Assembly: GCA_033977485.1 (NCBI GenBank)
Contig: CM066984.1
Location: 49,464,600-49,528,599 of the forward strand
Direction: 5' to 3'
DNA: 64,000 nucleotides
Source of the DNA: Hydrangea macrophylla
Taxonomy: Eukaryota > Streptophyta > Magnoliopsida > Cornales > Hydrangeaceae
Position 1 is the stretch's first letter. Every line of letters starts with the position of its first letter. Under the pieces are notes generated by a model. It was not told where the DNA came from and searched no databases. It worked only from the letters and a program-made list of their open reading frames with translations. Shown here in pieces: positions 12,254-22,923 of this stretch. A program made the translations under genes and the position numbers.

Positions 12254-12734
12254 AGAGTCATCTTCTCCAATAGATTATAAAAACAACATATATAAATGTC
12301 ATAAGGACGTGTTTAATACGTCTAATCATACCAAGAACTTATAAAACATTATAATAAAGAGACCAAGTGAGTAAAAACTCACTTAGGGTGCGTTTGGCAA
12401 CGTCAAGCTCGAGATTTAAGCTTCAATGGTGGCCTCCTCCTCCTCCCCTCCCTCTCTCTCTCTCTCTCTCTTTATCTACTCCTCTATTATCTTTCTCTGT
12501 CTCCTCTACTTCTTCTTCTCTGATACTCTCTCTCTCCCTCCCACATAAAATATATATATAGGTATGTGTGTGTATAATATATGTATGTGTATATTTATAT
12601 ATGAAACACACACTTACTTTCTCAAACTCTCTAAGTTCAGCAAGCCTCACACATACACGAAACTAGTGTAGAGGGGGTGGGGGTGCAGGTGGCTATTTTT
12701 GCGTAAAACCTGGGAATTATGATGATTACACGTT

Positions 12735-12903
12735 CGATCGATCAAAGTTTGTTCGATCACTCGAGAGCAGATTAGTCAAGTTAGATTGATTGAAAATAGT
12801 TTGATCGATTGAATAGGGACCATGTCATAAATTAATGTCAGTAGGGTTTCGATCACTTGAACTTTAGAAATGCTCGATTGCTCAAAAGTAGTTCGATCAG
12901 TTG
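12735..12903. repeat. Palindrome array A in the Gypsy LTR, second block
   Basis: Seven further TCGATC-type cores on the other side of the likely promoter. Pairs are 19 bp apart (12739/12758, 12787/12806, 12879/12898); other steps are 29, 48 and 25 bp. The cores are more diverged than in the first block. Confidence 0.65.
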
Positions 12904-13025
12904 AAGGTTGGATTTCAAGGAGGGTTAAGGAAAGTATATGAAATCTCTCTGCATAAATAATTATTGAAAATACAGGGTATTACATTATCCACCACTTATT
13001 AAGGATTCATCCTCGAATTAAAAAA

Positions 13026-14105
13026 CATACAAGGTCTAAAACAAAAATAGAAACTTCTCTTGCATCTCTGACTCTAACTCCCACGAAGCTTCTCCTTCCA
13101 CTGAATCTTCACCAACGGAAACTCCTTGTTTCTAGCGGTCTATAATGCGAACTGGTCCTTCGTTGAATGTAACATTGTCGTTGACTTCAATATCCTTAAA
13201 GTTGATCTCATGCACTGGGTTATGAGCATACTTCCTCAGCATACTGATGTGGAAAACATTATGCAATCCTGACATCTTTGGTGGCAATGCAAGGCGATAA
13301 GAAACCTTCTCAACACGTTCTAGAATCTCGAATGGTCTAATGAATCGTGGCGATAACTTGCCTCTCTTCTGACCAAAACGAACAATCCCTTGAACAGGTG
13401 AAACCTTGAGTAGCACGTGATCTCCAACGACAAACTCTAAGTCTTTACGTCACTTGTCAGCATAACTCTTGTGTCGGGTCTGAGCTATTTTCATCTTCTC
13501 ACATATAATCTGAATCTTCTCGCTAGTTTCTCATACTGTCTCTGGCCCAAGAAGTTGAGTATCACTGACTTCGGCCCAACATAGCGGCGATCGGCAAGGT
13601 CTCCCGTATAAAGCTTCAAATGGCACCATCCCTATACTCGTATGATAGCTATTATTGTAGGCGAACTCAATTAACGGTAGGAGTGTCTCCCAAGAATTTT
13701 CGAAATCAATAACGCAAGCGCGTAGCATGTCTTCCATCACTTGATTAACTCGTTCAGTCTGACCATCGATTTGCGGATGAAAAGCTGAACTCAAGATTAA
13801 TGTAGTTCCCATCGTTGTTTGGAGACTCTTCCAAAACTCTGCAGTAAAGCATGAATCTTGATCTGACACGATAGAAACAAGCACTCCATGTAACCATACA
13901 ACGTACTATAGATACATCTGGCTTAAACATTCCACTAGATACATCATGCTGTAAGTGATAAAATGTGTCGTCTTTGTAAGTCGAGCCACGATTACCCAAA
14001 TAGCATCGTGGTTCTACTGTGACTTTGGCAATCATACCATAAAATCCATGGTTACATGTTCCCATTTCCCATTTCCCACGAAATCATACCATGTTCTGCT
14101 GTGAC
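13026..14105 (-). pseudogene. Chromovirus G1 integrase and chromodomain remnant
   Basis: The 3' end of a Ty3/Gypsy pol. In reading order it holds integrase-core parts: VSIVSDQDSCFTAEFWKSL with a catalytic Asp, SSAFHPQIDGQTERVNQVM and EDMLRACV with the catalytic Glu, and the FAYNNSYHTSIGMVPFEALYG block. Next is the GPY/F-type C-terminal domain (GKLSPRFIRPFEILERV, YRLALPP, HNVFHISMLRKY). A frameshifted chromodomain remnant follows (PLVKIQW then EASWELESEM, 13040-13130), identifying a chromovirus, probably Tekay/Del type. Two premature stops sit at former CGA arginine codons (TGA), as expected from deamination of methylated CpG. The hAT element interrupts it at 14106. Confidence 0.85.
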
Positions 14106-15001
14106 TAGGGGTGTAATCGGTTCGGTTCGGTCGGTTACAAAGCCTATATTCCAACCGAACCGATCAAGTTGGTTTTTCAAACCATGGAACCGAAACAAAC
14201 CGAAACCGAGTAAACTCAGTGTAAAACTGACCGTGCTAAGAATGGTCGATTTCGGTCGGTTTCGGTGATAACCGAATGGGCAAAGAAAAAACAAAGAACA
14301 AACAGAGATCAAATCTATACCCCAAATCAAGCAAACAAATCAAGCATAAAAATCAGAAATCAAAATAAAAAATCAGATCTGAAATTGAAAATCAACAAAA
14401 ATCAACATTATCATTAATCAACATGAAAAACTACCAATCATCAACATAGATCTAAAAAAAAAAAAAGAATTGGAGATAGACCTAAGAGATCTTTTAGGTT
14501 GTGATTCTTGTGAAGCTTTGTCCATAGATCTTGAAGCTTCAGCTACAGATCTTGTAGTTTGTCCATAGATCTCGAAGTTACAGCCATCGATCTTGAATTT
14601 CTTCCATAGACCTTGAAGTTCGTCCATAAATCTCGAAGCTCTGTTAGATTAGAGAGTGTATAGGAGGGAAGAGGAGATCATGGAGGCGAATACCGCGGCT
14701 GGTTGAGGAGGCCGTGGGAGGTGGATGAGTCAGAAGGCCATGACAGTGAGAGAAGAGAGAAATAGGGTATTTTATTTGGGTCTCTTTGGCTAGTATTTGG
14801 GTCTTAGATTTTTGTGAGATTTGAGAGAGAGTGAATAAGAGAGAGAGAGAGAGAGAGGTTAGACATTAAAGAAAAATTAAATGACTGGCTTTGATCAGTC
14901 TCGGTCAGAGGGAAAGTATGTTGGGAAGGTGAAAATTTTCCATGGTCAAAGATGTATATTAGTGTATATATATGTTATATTATTATAAGTTATTTATATT
15001 T

Positions 15002-17318
15002 TGTCACACCCGTTCCAGAAATTTATGAATATGAAAATGCATCATTTGAGATTTTGAAATTATTAATGTTATTAATAATTTGAGTTGAGGTTGACTGTGA
15101 GTCAACGGTAAGGTGTCAGTGAGGACACGGGAACATGGTAGTTCATATGGCATGAGCATGAGTAAATGGCATTTATATGATTTAAATGTTATTTGACTTA
15201 TATGGTATTTTGTGTATAGTGAATTATACCTGTGTAGTATAATTTCTGGTATTTTCGGTATTGTTTGTTAACATTTTGAGAACTGTGGTGAGAACGTGAG
15301 TGATATGTTAATTAAAAAGGTAGGTTGTGTAGAGATTCCACAGAATATAGTTTTCGGACGTTATTTTTGGACCCAAACGAAACCTAGTCGAAAACTTTTG
15401 AAATTTATAGTTTTCACTCGTAAAGTTATAAAATGGACGTGTGCGAAGTTTCATGGGTTAATTAGAAGTTTGAGAAACTTGCGGGGAGGTAAACGTAATT
15501 TCCAAAACGTTTGCCTATATACATAGAAGTGGATGAGATTTCATTCTCATCCAAACTCACAAATATCTAGAGAGGAGAGAGAAGGGAGATTTGGTTGCCA
15601 CGAGCTTGCCGGCGACATACGACGACCTTCCGTCCGTCAAATTTTCTCCAGATTTCATATTTGAACTCGTGGAGGTAAGATCTACGTTTTGATCCTACTT
15701 AGGCCGTGTTTGGCCAATTTTTGTAAAAATCTTAATTCTAGACTTTTGGGAAAAACAGGTATAAACTTGTAGGAATTTTCTCAAATTTGAAATCCGATGT
15801 TTATTTGACCTCCTAGTCAATCCTTCAAAGTTTGAGGGAAATCACACGAGGTATGAAGTTCTAACTTGTGAAATATAGAGAAATACATGTTTTATATTTC
15901 GACGACGAAATTGAGATTCGGGCAAAATCCATGTGTTAATTGTAGGCCCGTTAATTATGCACGCGCTAAATTGTGAAAAGCATGTCTAACTTTACGCGAG
16001 CACGTTGAGTTGTCTATGTGGGTCAAAGGGGAGTCTTATACAAATTCATGCCGGAGTAAGCTTCTCGATGTTTGAGAATTTGAGTAACGACGGCTACTGT
16101 GCATGGTTGTAGGCTTGGACTTGCCATGTCACTTGTGGGGATGTAATGGTTGTAGGCTTGGACTTGCCGCTACCGGATGAATGCGTATTTTTCTCCCTAG
16201 AGACTTTGATATGATTTATGAGATTAAAGCATGTTTTGTCATATATTACACATGTTAGACTTGTACGCTCAACATATAGCTGAGCAGTGGAGATGTACTC
16301 CATTGCAGGTAAGAAGAAATACAAGAAGAAGCGTGATGAGTGAGGTCGTTAAAGAACGCCGGGGGAATCATTTGTTTATATTTTGTTCTATTTCCTAAAC
16401 TAGTAGCAAGGAATTGGGTTATGTAATACGTTGTAATAGATCTTTGGATTAGTTCCGTAGTATGGTAATCCTGCGTTTGAACGTCTGTGGTTATGTTTTA
16501 AATGTTGTAATTCAGTTATGGTTGTGATTGTTGTTAGTGTGGAGAAGCATGAGTTGTTAATTTTCACAACAGGGCTGCCCAGCAGGGGAGCAGTCGACTG
16601 GACCCTATGTCAGTCGACTGGATCCCGTGTGATTGAGACACTGAAAGTGAATAGTAAGAGAAGCTGTCGACTAGACCCTTTATCAGTCGACTGAACACTG
16701 TTGATTTTTGGCCACTGCTTCTCATAATGGTAAAACCAGTTGATTGGATTCCCAGGTCAGTCGATTGGACCCCTTTTTAATATGTTGCATTTTTGATTCT
16801 GCATAACACAGTCGACAGGGGAAGTGAGCAGTCGACTGAACCATTGTAGATTTTAGCTACTGATCCAAATAGTATAGTGCAGTCGACTGGGTTCCCTGAG
16901 CTTTATTTGGATGCTAATTGAGGCCCGTCGAGAGACGGGGCGAGTTGAGGGTGTTTTAGTCGTGACAAAGGCTCCTTCCTCTCTCGTACCAAAACCCCGA
17001 GCCAAGTTCGACTGGACCTCTGTTGAGAATTTTGGGATTTAGTTTCTGCTAGGCACAATCGACTGGACCCTAGGCACAGTCGACTGAACCTCTGTTTTCA
17101 GAACTGATTCTTTTGAATGTGTTTTCACTTGGCAATAACTTTTTATAACTCAAATTTTCAATGGATTTGTCAACTCAGAGGGCAATGTTTCCTAAGTTTT
17201 AAAATATCCAGGGTTGTTTTAAAGTTTTTTCCGCTGCGTATCGTTAGAGGATGATTGGATGAGCCTTAGTGGCGTGCCACGTGTCCTATTTCCACGCGTA
17301 ATGGGATGGGTCGTGACA
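15002..17318 (+). mobile_element. Solo Gypsy-type LTR in the hAT element
   Basis: Starts TGTCACACCCGTTCCAGAAATT and ends GGGATGGGTCGTGACA. It is flanked by a 5-bp duplication TATTT (14997-15001 and 17319-17323), with no internal region or second LTR, so it is a solo LTR left by LTR-LTR recombination. The start resembles that of the giant LTR at 31870 (TGTAGCACCC, later CCAGAAATT), which supports plus orientation. A TATA-like CCTATATACATAG near 15510 is followed by a GA-rich leader. Palindrome array B lies in its 3' third. Confidence 0.75.
16591..17086. repeat. Palindrome array B (CAGTCGACTG)
   Basis: Eleven or twelve copies of CAGTCGACTG followed by GACC-like sequence. At least five pairs have centres 20-21 bp apart (16595/16615, 16668/16688, 16741/16762, 16813/16833, 17060/17081), with longer, irregular gaps between pairs. 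The cores are SalI-like palindromes containing CpG. The function is unknown; the paired layout parallels arrays A and D in other LTR families. Confidence 0.8.
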
Positions 17319-17949
17319 TATTTCCTCCAGAAACTTCCCTCATTGGTGTTAATAGGCATGCCATGTGCTTTTGAGATGTCTTTTGACCTTCCCCAAAAAA
17401 AAAAAGCTTTAGAGATGTCATCACTTCTTCCCACAAAGTTGTGCCTTTTACAGCCCATGGTCTACAAAGTGTGCAAAAGCACATGATTTCTAGTGAGTTG
17501 GTTCAAATGTGTATATATATATATATATAGTAGTATGTTTTTCTCGGTCGGTTCGGTCGATTGTGGTTTAATATATGCATAAATCGAAACCGAACCGAAA
17601 ATAAAAAATTACAAAACATAAAAATCGAAGCCGACCATCTAAGTGAAAGAAACGACCGAAACTAACCAAAATCAATTGGTTCGGTCGGTCGAATCGGTTC
17701 AGTCAGTTTTTTTTTACACCCGTAGTTGTGACTTTGCCAAAAATTGATGTTGTCAAGACCAAGATAAAATTACCCTACTAAAAAAATGAGATAGCAGTAA
17801 GTAGGGATCGAAACCACAGGGATTGCGCTATGAATTTATTTAGATTCTAAAATAATGATTCTAAGTGACTATTAAAAATAAGATTGATCTGTTGTAAAAT
17901 TTCTAAGATTTGTGAAAGTAACTTTGGGTAAAGAATTTGAAGGAATTAT

Positions 17950-19282
17950 TGATGTTGTCAATATCAAGATATAAAAGTATACTTTACTTTTCTAAAGATT
18001 TGTAGTAGTGAAAGTAAAGGTCGAACCCACAGAGATTGAATTACTACGACTCTTAATTTTAAAACCTAAATCTAATTAATTATAAAAACGAGATTTTGAT
18101 TTTGAATTTTAATCAAATTAATGAAACTAATGAAATTAAATCTAAATTATGAAAGCGATTTAAAAGTGTTTTTATAAATTTATTTAAAGGAACCTAGGAT
18201 TGCAAATCCACCACTAGCTTCATAATAGGAATATTTATGAATTACTTTAGCTTATTAAATTGGATGATAATGGGGAATTGTAGCTACAAGCCCAATTCCT
18301 ATGTCAAGAAAATAACTATGGTTCAAGCACCAACATAATCCATCTTCGGTTAGCACGAATTATCCCACACTAAACTAGGGTTGTGACATGATCCGTCTAA
18401 CCTAGGCATGGACTATTCGTATACTTGATAGCATAATTCAATTTAAGCACCATTACATGTAATTAACCTATATAAGCACAGCCAACATAGATCATTGAGG
18501 ACATCACAGTCAAAATAGATCTAAGACAAGAATAAACTTTGAAAGTAATGATTTAATCAATAGAAGTACGATTTATTTATAAAAATCCTCGAAACATGTA
18601 ACTGTCATCCATACATAATAAAACTAAAATAAAAACATAAATAAAACCCTATTACTTGGCTAGGATTTCATTGAAACCCTAGATCTAGAGCCTAGTTGTC
18701 CATAGAAGCGGTAGATGGTAAGTAGTTGATGGAGGAGGCCATGGAAATCCTTGGTCTTCTTCTTCTTCTCCTTGATTCACTCCCTTCAATGGCTGAAAGT
18801 TTGGTTGTATATTGTGTGTATATTAATTGTCCACTTAATTTGAAGTAAAATAGGGTATATATAGATTTACAACAAGTTTTTGGAAGCTTTCCTAACCCGA
18901 AACGTACTAAAACTGCTTTATTTTGCAATCTGGACGTAATTAGGCAGTTTCGTTCGCGTAGGAATCATCAGTAGAGTGAAATACGCAAGTTCCATTTTTA
19001 CACATGTCGCGCGAGCGGGCCGCGCGAGCGCAATATTGGGACCTTGCGCGAGCGGATCGCGCGAGCGATTTCTGGGATTTCGCGCGAGCGGGTCGCACGC
19101 GCGAGGTGCTTTTTCTTGCTTCTTTTCTTCTGCTTTTTCACCCTGTTTAGCCTGGTATACTTGATTTCTTCCAAATCCTGTCAGAAAATAGAAAACTAAG
19201 TAAAAATATACAAAAACAGGATAAAAAGGTACTAACAAACGTGAATTAAGGCGTATAAATAAGATTTGTTCTCTCCCGATCA
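17950..19282 (-). mobile_element. Solo LTR of the E1/E2 family
   Basis: A complete LTR of the gag-protease family in reverse orientation, TGATGTTGTCAATATCAAG to TTCTCTCCCGATCA, about 1.33 kb. A perfect 5-bp duplication ATTAT flanks it (17945-17949 and 19283-19287). It has no partner LTR, so it is a solo LTR inserted into an older relative. The GC-rich palindrome array C lies at 19007-19107. Confidence 0.85.
19007..19107. repeat. GC palindrome array C (CGCGCGAGCG) in the solo LTR
   Basis: Three pairs of CGCGCGAGCG-like cores with about 13 bp between pair members and about 25 bp from one pair to the next. The array is extremely CpG-rich inside an AT-rich LTR. Homologous arrays are in every full LTR of the family. 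Confidence 0.85.
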
Positions 19283-19987
19283 ATTATCTAAACTACTAAT
19301 TAATTAACTAATTAAGGCAATGAAAAAAGTCTATGAAAAGTATGGAAGAGAGGGATCTAGGATCATTAATCCACTACTAACTAATTAAAAGATTCATTTA
19401 TGCAATACTTCAGATTATTGTATTTGGATGACTATGGGGAACTGTGACTACCAGTTCGATTCTTCCATCAAGAAATAACCAAGATTTAATCACTAATATA
19501 TCCCATTTGCGGTAAACATGTAGTATCTTGCACTTAACTAGGGTTATAGCACACTCCATCTTCCCTAAGCATGGCATATTCAATAATTACAACCATAGTT
19601 CCAATTATTGCATAAACACATCTCATACAATCACCGAAAATATGAACTGTGGAGCACATTGAAGTCAAAATAGATTTAAGGCAAGAATAAACCTTGAAAA
19701 CAATGATTTAAGCATTAAATACGATTTTATAAATAAATCCTCAAGTATACAATCATCATCCATGGAATACAAGTAAAACTAAAAGAAAACATAAAAAGAA
19801 AGCTTTTACATAGCTAGGGTTTCATTGAAACCCTAGACAGGAGTTTAGTTGGCCATGGAGCGAGATGAAAGCATGGAGTTGTTGTAGGAGTCCATGGAGA
19901 ACCTTGAACTTCTTCTTCTACTTCTTACCTTCTTCTCTCTCTCTCCAGGTTGTAGAATATGAACCAAAGTTGTATCAAATGAATATA

Positions 19988-20019
<32 letters not shown>

Positions 20020-20590
20020 GTTTCCTAAGTTTAGGAGGTTTCCTAAATCCTAGAAACACTAGAATTCACCTTTTTTGCATCCTTGTACATTTTTGTTCAT
20101 ACTGGGAGACAAACTGCATTACCGCTCGGGCGGAACTCGTAATTTCGCTTGAATTGTTTCCTTAAAGCTTCATAATTGTATCCATATTGATATATACTTA
20201 AGTAACCTAAAATAAAATAAAACATTTGTTAATAAAGTCAAGTTAGGCTTAGTGATCGGGAACTATTCATCCCCTATCACCCCTCCTCTAGATATTCAAC
20301 CTTTGTAAAATATGGACATTTGATTGTCCAGGCTTGAATACTTAAACAAGCTTAGAAAATATTTGTTAATCCATTAAGATAGAGTGAATCATTCTTTTGT
20401 CCTTTTAAAAAACATTATAATTAGATATGCAATCTTATCACATTGCAGAGTTTACTCGGGATCGACTAACAATCAATCATAATACTGGAATTACGACTGA
20501 CTCGACGTCACTTTGGACTACATGTCCAAACTTTACCAACTTGACACTTTTACTTGCAATCTGGCACGATGCCGTTGGCCTGGAATATCG

Positions 20591-20763
20591 TCATCCAAAT
20601 GGCCGTTAGGTTACTCTCTTATCATTGTCGCTAAAATGGCCAATCAACTGACATCGCTGCCCAAATGGCCAATGGTAACCCCATCTTATTCGTTCAACCT
20701 TGGTTAACTTGTCATCATCGCCCAAATGGCCATCTCTTTATATCATCGCCCAAATGGCCAGTT
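20591..20763. repeat. CGCCCAAATGGCCA repeats
   Basis: Five to six copies of ATCGCCCAAATGGCCA with small changes and spacers of about 20-45 bp. They are placed like the TTAAGGA repeats of the G1 LTR but unrelated in sequence. Confidence 0.65.
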
Positions 20764-21133
20764 AACCATTAACACAACCGATCATGATAGTACCAAAAAG
20801 ATACAATTACTCTTGCCACTATTGCCCCATTGGCCAACATCTGATCAACATAACGAAACTCACAACTCTTTATATGAACTAATCATACGAACGAAGCATG
20901 AGAACTAGACCGATAGATACGATCATTTCTTTTATATCATATCATTGCGACTTCTTTATGACTAAGTAGCGTATATGGTACAAGTCATTAAAGCTCATTA
21001 ATATTATTGAGATATCATTCTTACGTGTGTCATCTTACTGTTCATGGAGTTTGCGTATATTACTATTGTAAGAGTTACAAGTCTATAACGTAATCTTACT
21101 AAAGGAAAACAAAAATCCATTCTCAAAATGATA

Positions 21134-21490
21134 AGCTCGAGCGCTCCTGATGTGACCGCTCGGGATGACTTGAGAGCTCTCCTTTACGAATATTCAGATT
21201 CCTTTGTTCGTTTTATTCCAAAAGTAGTTATTTTAACTAGAGTACAACTAATTCAGCATTTGGTACAACCCATAAAGCTTAGAACTTACATGCACATATA
21301 AATATCAACTATAGCTCTAAGTACAATTATTACAGCTTAGAGTTCAGCAACACAACATAAACCATCTTAGAATTAACATACATATACTCAGATTATACAA
21401 ATAATAGTTCACTCGAGCGCTCAGACCATGGGAGAACTTCGGCTAGCCTGCTAGGCACACTCGAGCGCTCGCGAGAGCCCAAGCATTCGG
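21134..21490. repeat. Palindrome array D (CTCGAGCGCTC)
   Basis: Three copies of CTCGAGCGCTC (near 21136, 21412, 21460), each followed 19-20 bp later by a weaker half-like motif (CCGCTCGGG, GAACTTCGG, AGCATTCGGG). This repeats the paired layout of arrays A and B with another core. Confidence 0.55.
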
Positions 21491-21639
21491 GTTCTACGAA
21501 AATCCAACAGTTTGACAGATTGTAACAAAATTTTAGTTTGGATCCTTGTGCATTTTACATGCACTTGGATCACCCATCAGACTTTGAAAAATTAATTATA
21601 AGTAAGTAGGAGGTATTCGCTATGATATAAATAATGATT

Positions 21640-22923
21640 GATGAAGAAGTGAGTGTGTGTGCTTGTACTTCTCTCACATGGCATATTCCAACTTCCAGGA
21701 AGCTTTGCCTTCGTCATGATGCTTCCATTGAATCTTCATTAGTGGAATCTCGTTGTTCCTAACTTTTCTTGATTTTTCTGTCCAAGATCTATACCGGTCT
21801 CTTGGTGTAAGATATTTTGCTGCCTACTTCAATATCCTTAAAGTCAATTTTGTGTGTTGATCCATGCATGTATTTCCTCAATATACTAATGTTGAACACA
21901 TTATGCACTCCAGACATCTTTGGTGGCAATGCTAATCTATAAGTAACTTTTCCCATGTGTTCAAGAATCTTAGGCCTAATATAATGAGGTGAAAGCTTTC
22001 CTCTCTTCTTTCCAAATCTTACCACTCCTCTAACCGAAAAAACTTCCATCAAAACATGATCCCCAACGCAAAATTCCAAGTCCTTTTAGTGCTTATCTAC
22101 ATAACTCTTTTTCCTGCTCTGTGTTGCCTTCATCTTTTCCTTCATGATGTTGATCTTCTCATTAGTCTCTCGAACCATATCAAGTCCCAAATGCTTGCCT
22201 TCTCCAACTTCAACCCAACAAAGAGGCGAATGACATGGCCTCCTATATAGTGGTTCAAATGGTACCATCCTGATGCTTAAATGATAATTATTATTGTAAG
22301 CAATTTTGATTAGCGACAGATGCGTCTCCCAAGTACTCTTGAAGTCAATCATCCTCTAATATTTGATTAGTTCGTTCAGTTTGTCCATTAGTTTGGGGAT
22401 GAAAAGCAGAACTCAGCTTCAGCAAAGTCCCCATAGCTGCTTGAAGGCTCTCAAAATCCGGTGGTAATCGTGAATCGCAGTCCGAAACAATTGTGACAGG
22501 CAAACCATGCAGTCAACCAATCTATAGGAAGCAGAGTCGGCTCATCTTCTTGACTGGATAAGTCATGTTGTAGGCAATGAAATGCGTTGACTTAGTGAGT
22601 CAGTCCATACTACCCGATGGCATCACAATTTTGTTACAACCTTGGCAAACCCACAATGAAGTCCATAGTGATGTGCTCCTACTTCCATCCTGGTTTTGGC
22701 AATGGTTGTAAAAGTCCTGATGGCTTTTGATGTTTGTTGGCAAGTAAAACACTTTGAAACATGTTTCATGAAATCTCTCTTCATGCCTTCCTACCAGAAA
22801 ATCCTTTTCATGTGTTTATACATCTTTGTACTTCCTGGGTGAACTGTTAATCTGGAACTGTGTGCCTCTTCCATTACTTCTTCTCTTAAACCATCGTCTT
22901 TTGGCACGCAAAGTTTGTCTCAT
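21640..22923 (-). pseudogene. Chromovirus G2 integrase and chromodomain remnant
   Basis: Pol 3' portion of a second Gypsy chromovirus. In reading order there is an HHCC zinc-binding domain (EEAHSSRLTVHPGSTKMY and KHVSKCFTCQQ, about 22720-22890), a decayed core, the block with IAYNNNYHLSIRMVPFEPLY (22240-22310), the C-terminal domain with GKLSPHYIRP and YRLALPPKMSGVHNVFNISI (21860-22030), and a chromodomain trace (PLMKIQWKHH then ASWKLE) near 21680-21760. Frameshifts and stops are scattered throughout. An Athila-like fragment separates it from its RNase H at 25055. Confidence 0.8.

Larger units (their letters stand above)
7955..12984 (-). mobile_element. 3' LTR of chromovirus G1, with LINE inserted
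   Basis: In element orientation the LTR begins TGTAATACCC and ends GGGGCATGACA, the complementary ends common in chromodomain-bearing plant Gypsy elements. Without the inserted LINE it is about 2.1 kb. A TATATATATTTTATG promoter sequence followed by a GA-rich leader (about 12560 down to 12440 on the minus strand) marks the likely transcription start. TTAAGGATATAAACC repeats lie at 11519-11833, and palindrome array A occurs at 12143-12253 and 12735-12903. The integrase remnant adjoins on the right, after a GTGGTGGAT-type primer tract. Confidence 0.75.
14106..17724. mobile_element. Non-autonomous hAT transposon with nested solo LTR
   Basis: Termini TAGGGGTGTAA and TTACACCCGTA form imperfect terminal inverted repeats of the hAT type. 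An 8-bp target duplication flanks them, GCTGTGAC (14098-14105) versus GTTGTGAC (17725-17732), with one mismatch. Both ends are packed with subterminal repeats of CGGTTCGGTCGGT or its complement (14118-14275 and 17540-17705), the usual transposase-binding arrangement in hAT elements. Without the inserted solo LTR the element is about 1.3 kb and codes for no transposase, so it would need one supplied in trans. It sits inside the G1 integrase gene. Confidence 0.8.
17745..20279 (-). mobile_element. Older Athila-like LTR, interrupted
   Basis: Plus-orientation ends TGATGTTGTCAAGACCAAG and CATCCCCTATCA match the ends of the E1/E2 LTR family read backwards. The body also matches at a diverged level, for example the GGGTTTCATTGAAACCCTAG stretch and the AAATAGATTTAAGGCAAG stretch. 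Without the nested solo LTR it is about 1.2 kb. No target duplication was found, and sequence similar to an internal end (CACCCCTCC) follows on the right, so it is probably one end of a decayed element. A (TA)n run lies near 19995-20019. Confidence 0.6.
20280..21639 (-). mobile_element. Decayed Gypsy LTR (G2, 3' side)
   Basis: Noncoding sequence next to the G2 integrase end, where the 3' LTR of the minus-strand element should be. It has repeats of CGCCCAAATGGCCA (20591-20763) reminiscent of the repeats in the G1 LTR, and palindrome array D (CTCGAGCGCTC) at 21134-21490. Its outer end could not be set, and the boundary with the Athila-like sequence on the left is uncertain. No gene is supported. 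Confidence 0.5.

Noticed and set aside
15540..15700. Exon-like stretch with a GTAAG donor in the hAT region, considered as a captured host gene
   Set aside because: It lies in the solo LTR leader downstream of its TATA box, and no sustained frame or known protein motif is seen.
16967..16967. Earlier candidate end (GTCGTGACA) for the solo LTR starting at 15002
   Set aside because: The flank AAGGC does not match TATTT on the left. The end at 17318 has a perfect TATTT duplication and keeps array B whole.
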